From positions 133,326,029 to 133,390,028 of the forward strand of contig CM059187.1 of the NCBI GenBank assembly GCA_030323885.1: a DNA stretch of 64,000 bases. Reading direction: 5' to 3'. The notes beneath the pieces were generated by a model, which made no database searches, was not told the DNA's origin, and saw only the letters and a list, made by a program, of their open reading frames with translations. Position 1 is the stretch's first letter, and every line of letters starts with the position of its first letter. This DNA comes from Branchipolynoe longqiensis. Taxonomy: Eukaryota > Annelida > Polychaeta > Phyllodocida > Polynoidae. The position numbers and the translations under genes are program-made. This document shows, one piece after another, positions 43,253 through 53,671 of this stretch.

Positions 43253-43660
43253 GCAACCCCCACCCCCAATATCCCACACATCGGACGGACATTAAATGCT
43301 TATTGGCTGTAGCCATACATTCAATAGCCCTCGAGATAAATAGGTATATAATCACTGCGCATTCGCGTGTAACACACACACGCGTACACTCACATCACGC
43401 CTAGGATGTGGGCACATAACACAAATGAATCTAGCTGGATAGAATACGACCAGCCGACGTGTGAATTACTAAGATGGATGGAGCCTATTTCTTTTGTTTA
43501 CGTCTCAAAAGAAGAACAAATGTACCACCGCGCAGCAGTTTATATGGCAGGCCAAGGGTGCTCGGTCATGGCGAATGAAACACAGCTCTCCCCCACGAAC
43601 TGCGGTTGTTTCCGGATTCCCCACCATTAGTTATTATTTACCTCCACTGCCATGTAATTT
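43253..43660. other. unique sequence
   Basis: A 74-codon plus frame (43,406-43,630) has no recognisable domain. Confidence 0.35.
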
Positions 43661-44190
43661 ATTTCCCCTACCACCCCCTTCATTCCTCTACTCCTTCTCC
43701 CTCCTTCTCCCTCTTTCTCCATGCTTCGCCGTCCTTCTCGCTCTTTCTCCGTCCTTCTCATTCCTTCTCCCTCCCTCTCCCTCCCTCTCCTTCCCTGTCT
43801 CTTCTTCTCCCTCTTTCTCCCTCCTTCTCCCTCTTTCTCCCTCCTTCTCCCCCAGTCTCCCTCCTTTTCCCTCCTTCTTCCTCCTTCTCCCTCCTTCTCC
43901 CTCCTTCTCCCTGCGTCTCCTTCCTTATCACCTCTTCTCCCCCCTTCTCCCCTCTCTCCTTCCTTCTCCCTCCTTCTCCCTCCCTCTCCCTCCCTCTCCT
44001 TCCCTCTCCCTCCCTCTCTCTCCCTCCTTCTCCCGCCCTCTCCCTCCTTCTCGCTCCCCCATCCCTCCTTCTCCCGCCGTCTCCCTCCTTCTCCCGCCGT
44101 CTCCCTCCTTCTCCCTCCCGCTCCCTCCCTCGCCCTCCCTCTTCCTCTTTCTCCCTGCTTCCCTGCTTCCCTCCACCCTTCCCTCCCCAG
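43661..44190. repeat. CT-rich repeat (CTCCCTCCTT type)
   Basis: About 530 bp of 6- and 12-bp CTCCCT/CCTTCT units. Leu/Pro/Ser frames are artefacts. Confidence 0.94.
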
Positions 44191-44329
44191 TGGCTGCTAC
44201 TACTACCTTTAAAAAGGGATTTAACAAACAACAACAATAACACCAGCATTGCTAATATTTTGATTCTGCTTCCTCCGACCTGAGTTTTCTTGGCGTGAGG
44301 AGGCAAAGACTGGCAGCATCTAGCTAGGT

Positions 44330-44667
44330 TTTGTTTATTTGTGTATTGGGGTTTTACGTCCTGGCAACATCTGAGGTCATATCAGGAGGGTACCGACTTG
44401 TGACGGTGCGCACTCATGGCGAATTTATAGTGCTGCCTCAATGGGAGACCAGGTCAGCAACAACCTGACCTGATAACCCATTCAGTAACATTATCCTGAC
44501 ACTGAGCTGACCAGTCCTTGCTGTATCCTAATAATGCCCAGCACCAGGGTAGGAAGCGACGCATACTAATTTAGTCTAAGTCATTGGTTTGACTCGACCA
44601 GGAATCGAACTCCCGACCTTCCGCACGGGAAGCCTGCACTCTACCGAATCGGCTACCGCATCCGGTG
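44330..44667 (-). mobile_element. S1 SINE, type A, full length
   Basis: Tail GGGGTTTTACGTCCTGGCAA on plus; head ends CTACCGCATCCGGTG. Confidence 0.92.
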
Positions 44668-45097
44668 TTAGTGAGGGAGAAGTGGAGGGGTGACCTTGAG
44701 GTTCCCTTCATACCCACCATTCCTCTCTCCACCCCACCCCTTGCACCTCCCCCACCCCACACACACACACTCCTTGGACAAATGACCGCGGCTGACCGGG
44801 CTAATTCTCCCGCGCTTTTTTTCAGTCCCCGGCCGGGCGAGCAGACGACAATTGATTCAGGCCAAGATGAGCGGTGTCACCACGAATAATGACCCCCACG
44901 TACGCCACCAGGGGGTGAAAGGGATGATCGATGACCTGAAAGTGAGGCTCACGCGATGTATCGTCCTAGTCGAGGTATGACGAGAGCAGGTTGCGTTGGG
45001 GAGGTGGTTGGAGGTGGGGACGGGATGGAAGGGGCGGGTCAAGGGTCGTGATGTTATTGCATGAATTGAGTGCATAGGTCAACGTTCACTAAAGCTG
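44668..45097. other. unique sequence
   Basis: No gene recognised; moderately GC-rich. Confidence 0.4.
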
Positions 45098-45755
45098 AGC
45101 TTTGTAAATTCATTGAATATACTTATGAAGCGTTGCAATTATTCCATGGTGCAGTCTCATAGTAAATGTATTCGTGAAGTTTAGTTTGTATTCGCCAGAT
45201 TAGTTTGTGATGGGTTTGAGGCTATGCATAAAACTAAAACTTGGTATTCAAACTCCTATCTATCTATTTATCCAAAGCTGCTTTAGCCTTCAAACGATGA
45301 GCTTTACATAAATCTCAGAGATCATATACTGTTTCTAGCCGCCACACCTGCACTGTTGGCAAGTTGCCAAGACTTCCATATATATTTTGTTTTCTATAGA
45401 TTTTGTGATTAGTGTATTTATGTTGCCCATAACGGTTAAGTCTAATGACGGGCTTTGTAAATTCACTGAAGATACATTTGAAGCATTGCAATTATTCTGC
45501 GATGCAGTCTCATTGTAAATGTATTCGGGAAGTTGCAAATCGCCAGATTAGTTCTTGACGGGTTTGAGGCAATGCATGAAACTAAAACTTGGTATTCAAA
45601 CTCCTATCTATCTATTTGTCCAACACTGCTTTACCCTTCACACGATGAGCTTTACGTCAATTTCACAGATCATGATTTAAAAAGCACAACAACAATTCTA
45701 AGTGTTGTAACCTGCCACTCCTGCATTTTGGGCAAAGTGCCCAAGAATTTCGCAT
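45098..45755. repeat. tandem duplication, period about 353 bp
   Basis: Unit 1 (from 45,099) and unit 2 (from 45,452) share GCTTTGTAAATTCA, GCAATTATTC, CTTGGTATTCAAACTCC and CGATGAGCTTTAC in the same order. Each ends with a GGCAA...TTGCC-type short palindrome. Confidence 0.85.
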
Positions 45756-45826
45756 ATTCGGCAGGGTGATCAGCCGTATGTCGCTTTGCTGACATTAACT
45801 CAGACTCTCCACAAGACTACATCTGT

Positions 45827-46154
45827 ACCGGACGCGGTCGCCGAATCGGTAGAGCGCAGGCCTCCAGTGCGGGAGATCGGGAGTTCGATTCCCTGTCGAG
45901 TCATACCAATAACATATAAAATTGATACTTGTCATGTCCTAGCTTGGTGCTCAGCATTAATAGGCTAGGGCACGGACCAGTTATGTCAGTGCCAGGATAA
46001 TGTGACTGACTGGAATAATGGGTCATGGTGCTGGTGGCCTGATTTCCCCATGGGGCAGCACTATACAGTTACCACAAATGTGCAGTGTCACAAGTCGGTA
46101 CACGTCCTGATATGATCTTAAATGTTGCCAGGATGTAAAACTCCAACAACAACT
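45827..46154 (+). mobile_element. S1 SINE, type A, full length
   Basis: GACGCGGTCGCCGAATCGG head with intact B box GAGTTCGATTCCC; complete tail. Confidence 0.93.
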
Positions 46155-46435
46155 AGCCATCTGCCAGTGAGGGTCACAATAGCATCTTAAACCAAATATG
46201 TGTGGGGCATGAAAATGGCGACCCATTTCAGTGGCACAATGGCGCGCTTGTTGTTTGCGGACTCTCGCTGGTGGCCGACGTATCCAGAATCCCTTTAACA
46301 GTGAAGGCATACGGGTCGATTCCGTCACGCGGCGCACCAGCGAAGAACTCGGCCTATTCCCCAGGTAGCTGGTTGGCACCATTTTCTCCAATATCTGTCG
46401 CCAGGAGGTAAACATCACTAACTTTACAGCGCAGA
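46155..46435 (+). other. unique sequence with weak tRNA-like boxes
   Basis: TGGCACAATGG (about 46,233) fits an A box, and GGGTCGATTCC (about 46,314) fits a B box with one mismatch, about 80 bp apart. Too far apart and too unstructured for a normal tRNA; possibly another SINE head. Confidence 0.25.
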
Positions 46436-46768
46436 CATGCTTCTACCTGCATAGTCCGAAGGTTTTGAATATTAGGTTGATAATTATAATTTACCTTATT
46501 TTACTTTGAAGTAACTTTTATTTGAAATGGCTAAGTTATGAGATATTTGATGTGCAAACATGGCAAAATAATGTTTGTAGGCACGCCAAAACTCTCATAA
46601 CATAGGCTTCTGTAGCAACAGGTTCTATTAAATTGACTCAGTATTCCCTTCTATGCAGACACAATGTTTAATACATGCATCCATGTCTAAGTTAGATATC
46701 TAGAATCAAATCTAGATAATTATGTTGATTTCGAAATATTGATGCTCTAATCATGCCTCAGATTTAAT
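46436..46768. mobile_element. MITE-2 copy
   Basis: Left CTGCATAGTCCGAAGGTTTT; interior GCCAAAACTCTCATAACATA and ATCTAGATAATTATG match the copy at 47,208. Confidence 0.6.
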
Positions 46769-46845
46769 GCTACATAGTCCAATGAAGACATCATATTTTC
46801 GAAACCAAAAGACTAATCTAAATTTGATTCTACATATCTAACTTA
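46769..46845. mobile_element. MITE-2 end fragment
   Basis: GCTACATAGTCCAATGAAG onwards resembles the MITE-2 left end and is cut off by the following SINE. Confidence 0.5.
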
Positions 46846-47140
46846 CGGAAAGAGCGCAGGCTTTCCGTGCGGAAGGTCAGCAGTTTGATTCCCACTCAAG
46901 TCAAGCCAATGACTTTCAAAATTGGTACTTCTCACTATCTAGCATGGCACTTGGCATTACTAGGATAGGGTAAGGACAAGCTAGCTCAGTATCATAATAA
47001 TGTGACTGATTGGGTCATGGGGCTGGTAGCCTGGTCTCCTGCAACACTTAGGTTGCCATGAGTACTGACTGTCAGAAGTCGATACCAGCCCTGATGTGAC
47101 TTTAGATATTGCCAGGACTTAAAACTCAAACAAATAAATC
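46846..47140 (+). mobile_element. S1 SINE, 5' truncated
   Basis: Starts at GGAAAGAGCGCAGGC; A box lost. Body shortened near CTCCTGCAACAC. Confidence 0.87.
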
Positions 47141-47207
47141 TAAATAACTTAAATACAGGTGTACATTTATGAAGCATTTATTGTAGCATAGAATAGGATA
47201 CTCTGTG

Positions 47208-47572
47208 TTAAATTTAAAGTTGCATAGTCCGATGGTTTTGAATTTCAGTATTCTTTCTGAGATAAATATATTAGATCGATCACTAGTATCTACTTTACAT
47301 TAGTTCAAAGTTACTTTTGTTCTAAATGGTAAACTTTTCAGATATTTTTAGTGCAAACATGGAAAATTAGTTTTGGCATGCTTGCCAAAACTCTGACACC
47401 ATAGATTTCTGCAGTAACAGGTTCTGTTAAATTTACTCAGTATTGCATTCTATGCAGAAACAAATGCTTAATAAGTGAATCAGTATCTAAGTAAGATATG
47501 TAAAATCCAATCTAGATAATTGGCTTGATTTTGAAAATTTGATATTTCATTGGACTATGCAGCTTTAATAGA
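47208..47572. mobile_element. MITE-2, best preserved copy, 365 bp
   Basis: Left end TTAAAGTTGCATAGTCCGAT; right end is the complement of TTAAAGCTGCATAGTCCAAT. No coding sequence. The target duplication is unclear because the flanks are TTAA-rich. Confidence 0.75.
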
Positions 47573-47790
47573 CCTTGCAATTGTTGAAACCTGTGATGTT
47601 CGAATTTGTATGTGCATGCCGAAACAGATTTGGCATGCTTTCACTTGAAATATCTCCAAAGTTAGCCATTTATAATAAAAGTTCCTTCAAACTAAGATAA
47701 AGTAGATTATAACCATCGACGTAATATATTCACCTTTTAAAATGGTATAGAATCAAAGCCATCAGCCCATGCAACTTTAAGCAGGGGTGG
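47573..47790. mobile_element. inverted partial MITE-2
   Basis: The right end, read on minus, is TTAAAGTTGCATGGGCTGAT, and the interior is complementary to the left half of the copy at 47,208. Confidence 0.6.
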
Positions 47791-47858
47791 ATTCAATTTG
47801 CAATCAATTGGTCTTCATTCACATCCCAGTAAATGCATATTGCTATGCAAGGTAACCG

Positions 47859-48420
47859 TTCTAAAATATTCTGATTTATGGCATCGGGGGGAATGCAAAT
47901 GTTCTATTACTGATCAGGCATACGTGACCAGGCGCATGTATGTATATATGTAGGTGCTGGTGGTGCCTGAGTGAAATGTAAATAGACATAGTGGTGCTGG
48001 CAGGGCTGTGTGTAAGGGGCACTCAGAGCCTACCCCCTCCCCCACCTCTGCTAGGTAGGATCACCACACTCAGGTTCAAGGCAGATGGTGGCCAGGGGAG
48101 CCACAGAGCTTTGTGGTGGTGGGCAGATCACTGGTAACCATGGCGATCAGGAATGCCGGATCCCTATTGGTAGAGCCAGGAATGTTTGTTTCCCATTGAA
48201 CCCATGTACCATATAAATAATAAACCAGAGGACTTGACTCTCTCTCTTCTTTCACACTTTATACTCTTCCTTTCTCTTTGTCTGTATTGATTTCACTATA
48301 GCCTGCCTACACAGCCACATATTCGAGCTTTAGTTATTCTACAAAAGAGGAGACCTAGTCTTTACATAATTGGTGACCACGGTGAGTGGTGAATCTATTA
48401 GTTGAGTAGCAGATTCAATG
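47859..48420 (+). mobile_element. LTR-A: LTR plus start of internal region
   Basis: LTR 47,859-48,366: start TTCTAAAATATTCTG (degraded TGTAAA), TATA-like TATAAATA at 48,212-48,219, end TAGTCTTTACA. At 48,371 TGGTGACCACGG is a primer-binding-site-like sequence just 4 bp after the LTR, as in many LTR retrotransposons. The leader matches the copy at 39,821 for about 40 bp. No gag/pol found downstream. Confidence 0.8.
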
Positions 48421-48700
48421 TTACACATTGATATAAATGTGGTAAGTCTTTGCTTTGACCCGCCGACATTTCCAACAATACAACCTACTTCTTGACCACA
48501 CTCTCTAGATATACCAAGCCCTCCATTGACTCATCCCCCCCCCCCTATCTAACCCCCCGTTCACTCTGACCTCTATAAGGACACCGTCCAGTCTGCCACC
48601 TCCACCCATGTATTGGGGCGGGCGGTTTTCCATCCCTGGCCTGGACAGACATGTTTTTCATCTTAAGCTTGAGGGAAGTGCTATTGGCGAAATGTCATGG
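48421..48700. other. possible remainder of LTR-A interior
   Basis: Non-repetitive and without a recognisable protein; it could be 5' untranslated leader of LTR-A or flanking DNA. Confidence 0.3.
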
Positions 48701-48869
48701 TTGTCACTGGGTGTGCATTCAATGTCACGCTGGCTACATATAGCTCTAAACATACCGACCCTCCACCCGGCCTGCCCCCTCGAGTGCGGGACGAAGGAGG
48801 AGTAATGCAGGGAAATCAACAGAGAGAAAGCCTACCTAGATGGCTGGCACCCCTGCTCTCCCCTACCGA

Positions 48870-49095
48870 CTCCCGGCCTTCCCGCCCCTATCCCCCGCCC
48901 CCGGCCTTTCTACCTCCGCCCTCCGCCCCTTATCCCCCCGCCATTTCTCCCTCCGCCTTCCGCCCCTTATCACCCCGCCTCCCGCCCCTTCTCACCCCGC
49001 CTCCCGCCCCTTCTCACCCCGCCTCCCGCCCCTTCTCACCCCGGCTCCCGCCCCTTCTACTACGTCCTTTCTCCCCCGCCCCGCGCCGTTTCTCC
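48870..49095. repeat. 22-bp C-rich minisatellite
   Basis: Units of CCCGCCCCTTCTCACCCCGC, clearest at 48,970-49,050. Confidence 0.88.
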
Positions 49096-49715
49096 CTCCT
49101 CCGCGGCTCTTCCCCCACCCTTTGCGGCGCGTCCTTCGGCGGTCCAAACTCCACCTACTGTGAACTGTATTCATCCGGGTGTGAAAGGGGTCACAACCCC
49201 ATACCCATTGCAGGAGTAAATTACAACGGTCATCGAAGACCTTCCCCATCCCTCTTTTTTACTATGCAGTGCGCGTATTGAGAAATATTTTATCGATCAC
49301 TGGAGTCAAACTATACCCAACAAAAACTAAATAATTAAAAGAAATCACCATTCGAGGATCCTATGCATTAGTCGCAATGCTCACACTGCATTGATTCAAA
49401 GAGAACATCTGCCCTTCCCCATACATTAACCATTCACGGCCAACCAGTGTTTTCACACGTTGCATCACTCCCTCCTTACAAGCCGGCCTTCCACAGTCCT
49501 TCAGCTCTTCCCAGTGAGACAGCAAAGCGACCACGCCTCCAGTTGTTTCTTCCACCCACACACCCTTCTTCTTGTACTTAAAGACCTATACCCATGTTAC
49601 TTCTTAAGCGAAGCACCCCAGATGCATCTCTCGACTAGTTTAGTAAATAAGCTTTTTTTTATCTACCTGCGCTTCCTCATTGAATCATTCCTCATCAAAT
49701 CCAATATACACTGTG
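49096..49715. other. unique sequence
   Basis: No gene recognised; several overlapping short frames. Confidence 0.4.
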
Positions 49716-49984
49716 TTTCATCATCATCATCATGCTGTCGGTCGCGATGTGACAAAGACTGCTTTCATTACTTGACTGCCGCTCTCCATTTAGCTCTCTG
49801 CTGTGAGAGTTGCGTCCATGAGTCGGTCTTAATGTCTCCACTTCAGGTTTCTCTTGATGCTATCTTTGAACCGGAGACGAGGGCACCCTCTCTTTCTGTA
49901 ACCAGAAGACATTTGAGAATAGAGGATCTGCTTTGGTATCCTGTCTGATGACATCCTCATGAGGTGTCCAGTCCACCGGAGACT
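49716..49984 (-). pseudogene. LINE-A copy 3, 5'-truncated 3' end
   Basis: About 270 bp homologous to 13,106-13,375: the tail with ATG/CAT repeats, then codons for HLMRMSSDRIPKQILYSQ and KRGCPRLRFKDSIKRNLK on minus. A 5-bp loss near 49,840 shifts the frame. TTTCAT on both sides is a weak target duplication. Truncated and non-functional. Confidence 0.85.
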
Positions 49985-50310
49985 TTTCATGGTAATGGGC
50001 ATAAATAAATATATATATAAAGTTAGAAGATAACATTGATGACATTTTCCATAGTAATGAGCGTAAATAAATATATTAAAAAAGGTAGAAGATAACACCG
50101 ATGAAACCGTGAAGCCGATGAAAATCGATGATAACACCGATGAAACCGAGGAACACCATCTAATTTCCATAGTAATGGGCATAAATAAATATATGAAAAA
50201 TATTAGAAGATAACTTTGATGAAACCGATGAAACCGATGGATGTAAATACATTTATAAAAAAACTTTAGAAGATAACATCAATGAAACCGATGAAACCGA
50301 CAAAAATTAT
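49985..50310. repeat. AT-rich minisatellite, unit about 60-115 bp
   Basis: Four or five units of CATAGTAATGGGCATAAATA, then ATAT...TTAGAAGATAACA and GATGAAACCGATGAAACCGA. Starts exactly where LINE-A copy 3 ends. Confidence 0.85.
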
Positions 50311-50620
50311 GTAGGCTCAGTCTTCTCATGGCAAACATTTTGGCCAGGAGTTGGCCAAAGCAATCTAGCATGCTTATCTAGGCTCAGCCTCCCCAAAGGG
50401 CCAACATTTGGGCTTATGTAGGCTCAACCTCCTCAGGAGCCAAAATTTGGACAAGAGTTGGCCCCTCCAGTTGTTAATAAACACAGTTAGAAATTGGGCA
50501 GAAGTTGGCCATATTGTGCCTTATGCGTAGAATGAGCCTAAGTAGAAACTCTAGGTCTACCTCTCAGTGAGCCTACGCTACATGGGGCAACTCAGGCCAA
50601 CATTTGACTTTTCATACGTA
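50311..50620. repeat. degenerate repeat (GTAGGCTCA / GGCCAACATTTGG)
   Basis: Words TTATGTAGGCTCA, CCTCCTCA, CCAACATTTGGG and AGAGTTGGCC recur every 50-80 bp from 50,311 to about 50,610. Confidence 0.65.
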
Positions 50621-50845
50621 GAGTGAGAAGGGCGTATGAGCACGGGTAGAGTGAATGGTTATAATGCTTAGTGAGTCATTCATAGGCAAAAATAGAATAC
50701 GGTTAGTGTTCAGTGGGTCATGTATGATAACTATACAGAATGGTGAGGGGTTAACTGATCATTTGTAATGAAGACAAAGAAGGGTTCAGTGGGTCATCCA
50801 TACCAAAGGTAGGCAATGGATCGTACTTAGTGGGTCATTGCGAGT
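50621..50845. repeat. degenerate repeat (TTCAGTGGGTCAT)
   Basis: TTAGTGAGTCAT, TTCAGTGGGTCAT, AACTGATCAT and TTAGTGGGTCAT recur about every 50-60 bp, each followed by an AT-rich stretch and a GGCAAA/GTAGGCAA-like word. Confidence 0.6.
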
Positions 50846-51470
50846 ACATCTACGCAGCTGGACCAGAAACTGGTATGGGACCTGCATGGACTCGCGTTTA
50901 CCGCCAACCCCGATAAGTGGCGTACTCAGTGTGAGTGGAACTGTCCACAATCGCGACTGGATGGGAATGATTGGTATGCCAGCATCCACTGTGCACATGC
51001 CCAAAGGGACTGCTAGCTGGGATTAACTATGGGTATGGCAATGGGCGATAACACGACTGGCCACAGCAAGGGGGTTGGGGTGGGGAAGGGGAGGGTGGCT
51101 TCTTGGCCGCCTTGCAGAATAGACAGCTGCAGCCTCTGAGTTGTACAGTGACCAGGTGGATCACATGACTGATATTGATGGTAGGAGTGGATAGAGCTGT
51201 GGGGGTGAGGAGAGGGTGGGGGTGGGGAGAGGGACTAGGAGGACGATGACAAAACAAAAGTACTAACTATATATGTGATGTATAGCGTATTATGCGAGTA
51301 TAAAGATACGTAGGGAATATTACTTACGTGAGTGTGGGTGGGTGGGTGGGTGGGGGGGTGGGTATTTGATTCGCACACTCACAGAACCAGCCACTGTGGG
51401 TGATGCACACACTCATTCTCAGCAATGACATGAGGTAGCAGTTACCATAATTATGAGGAAGTTTCAATCA
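50846..51470. other. unique sequence
   Basis: No gene recognised; GTGGGTGGGT stretch near 51,335-51,362. Confidence 0.4.
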
Positions 51471-51600
51471 ATCAATCAATAGTTCCATCCTCTAGTCGAG
51501 GGTTGGATGCAATGGTTCTCCACTTGTCCCGATGGTGTACTGTTCTGATAGACTGTGAATAATTCAAGCCTGTCCACTGTGAAAGATTGTCCATGTCTCA
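51471..51600 (-). pseudogene. LINE-D: 3' end of another LINE
   Basis: On minus, codons 51,597 to 51,484 read DMDNLSQWTGLNYSQSIRTV, then HHRDKWRTIASNPRLEDGTI, an Asp and TGA. The WTGL... and DRDKWR...-type ending is characteristic of several animal LINE polyproteins. The tail is ATTG repeats (51,471-51,482). A TGA directly upstream (51,598-51,600) stands where the frame should be open. Only the last 40 codons or so remain. Confidence 0.6.
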
Positions 51601-51992
51601 GCCCATTAGAGTAGACCACACATAACACTACCTTACTTACTTACTTGATGTTAACACTCTATATGAGGAAGTTTGCTAGAACACAAATACCATATCATTT
51701 CCCTGATCACATAAATATAGAATCTGTAGAGTTTAACAATAACCATGATATGAGGTGCAATACATTAAAATCCTTCTGGTTAAATGTAAATGTAATTCCT
51801 GCGCTCTCCCGATTCCGGTCAGCACATGCTAAGATGAACTCAGGTTCATCCAGCTGGTAAGAGTCATCTGCACCCACCCGCACCCCCACCACTAACCCTG
51901 TATCCAGTGACTGAGTGGGACATGTGTGCGTGTGGCGGGTCAAAGGACAGCACCAGGTAAACACGTGATGGCCACCCCTGACACACAGTCAG
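51601..51992. other. unique sequence with AAGT repeat
   Basis: CTTACTTACTTACTTGATGT at 51,632-51,651 may be another retroposon tail. No gene. Confidence 0.35.
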
Positions 51993-51995
51993 TAA

Positions 51996-52674
51996 TACCC
52001 CTGTCACACTACGACGTAACGAGCCAACGTGAGCCTAACGTGATGATTTTTCGTCATTACGTTGCCGTACGTTGGGTTACGTTATGATGACGTCATAATG
52101 ACGTTAGAGTGACGTCGAGCTACGTCATGTTACGTCGTGTTACGTCAGCGCGCGTCAAGGTTTTGAACCTGTTCAAAACTTTCGACGTATCTCGACGTGA
52201 AGCCGTTACGTCGGGATGACGTGACAATGACGTTAGGTAGACGTTCCGCGATCGTTATAGCAGCGTAAATGACGTTAGAGTCATGTTATGTCACGTCAGA
52301 CCGACGGCCCGGGTGGGAGCAACGTGTGGGCAGCGTTTTGCACGTTACGGTCACGTTACGGTCACGTTACGGTCACGTTACGGTCACGTTACGATCACGT
52401 TACGGTCACGGTGGCGTTATGGTCACGTTACGTCCACGTCGCACCCGTTACGGCGACGTTACGCTCACGTTACACTAACGCCCGGTCACGTCGCCAATTA
52501 CCCCTCCCCCCTAACGTTGTCACGTTACAGCTAAGGTCACGACGTACACCGACGTTACTTTCACGTTACGCTCACGTCCACAATTTGCATATTACGCCCA
52601 TAACGTCGACGTAATATAATTATTTTCACGTTCTGCCTACGCTGACGTAGTCACGTCGTAGTGTGACAGGGCCA
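51996..52674 (+). mobile_element. MITE-1 copy 3, 679 bp
   Basis: Left TACCCCTGTCACACTACG; right complement of TGGCCCTGTCACACTACG; TAA at 51,993-51,995 and 52,675-52,677. Opposite orientation to copies 1 and 2. Contains a GTTACGGTCAC 11-bp tandem (about 52,342-52,410). Confidence 0.9.
52342..52410. repeat. 11-bp tandem (GTTACGGTCAC) in MITE-1
   Basis: Six units, nearly identical. Confidence 0.92.
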
Positions 52675-52677
52675 TAA

Positions 52678-52895
52678 GAGCAGTGTGTGTGTGTGGGGGG
52701 GGGGGTTCTGGGGGGCCTAGAGGGGAGTAGGAGTTGTCAAAAGCAGCCGGAATAGCGCCTTAGTACTTCCTCCAGTGCAATAACTAAATAAATATATATA
52801 TGTATCCATATACATATACTATTGGAACATGGATTGCACCACATGGTGCTCCTCTTTTTATGCTCATTTATAATTGCTTAAATATTGTTGGTTAT
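52678..52895. other. short unique spacer
   Basis: G11 run at 52,695-52,705; TATATA near 52,793. Confidence 0.4.
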
Positions 52896-53030
52896 TACAT
52901 ATGTATGCATGTCGATGTATATATGCATGCATGTATTTATGCATGTACGAATGTATGTATGCATGTATGCATGTACGTATATATGCATGTATCATGTATG
53001 TATATAATGTATGTATATATACATGCATCA
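52896..53030. repeat. ATGCATGT-type repeat
   Basis: ATGTATGCATGTATATATGC words, period 4. A second patch lies at 53,125-53,165. Confidence 0.85.
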
Positions 53031-53660
53031 CACGTGTTCCCGGTGCTGTGCCGCAGTGCTTTGACGCTACACACACCCTCCTACCAGGGTGGGTGTTGGG
53101 TAGTTGCAGGCTTGCAGGGTAAGATGTATGTATGTATGTGTATGTATGTATGGATGTGTATGCAGGCATGGGTATTCATACATGTGCACCCCATCCCCAT
53201 CATTCAACACCAAATTGTCGTAACAAATATTGTAAATAAATAAAAAATACCACTTCCTACATGTGTGTTCTTCAATCACCTCATCTGTGCTAACTTCTCT
53301 CACTCATACCCTGTCTTAATTAGTAACCATGGTACCCCCCCCCCCCCCCACCCCCCACCCCTCCCACGCTTGTTTGTAAACAGAGGAGGGATGCCTCTGT
53401 TGCTCACCAGTGCACTGTGTGTGTGGGGGGTAGGCTGTAATGGGGGAGTAGCATGCTCTCCGGTCCGGTTTAGGAGGCCTGACCAGGGGTTCAGTGACAC
53501 ACACAAGACAGAGTGTGCACATACTCATTCTCAGCAATGCCCTGAGGCAGCACTTGTCACATATAAGGGGTATTTTGCTTGAACACAATCACCAGATCTT
53601 CTCACTGAGCACATACATATAAAACCAACATATGCTTTTTTTAATGATATAAATATTATT
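53031..53660. other. unique sequence with C15 run
   Basis: C15 at 53,335-53,349. No gene recognised. Confidence 0.4.
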
Positions 53661-53671
53661 TGCCAGTTGAA

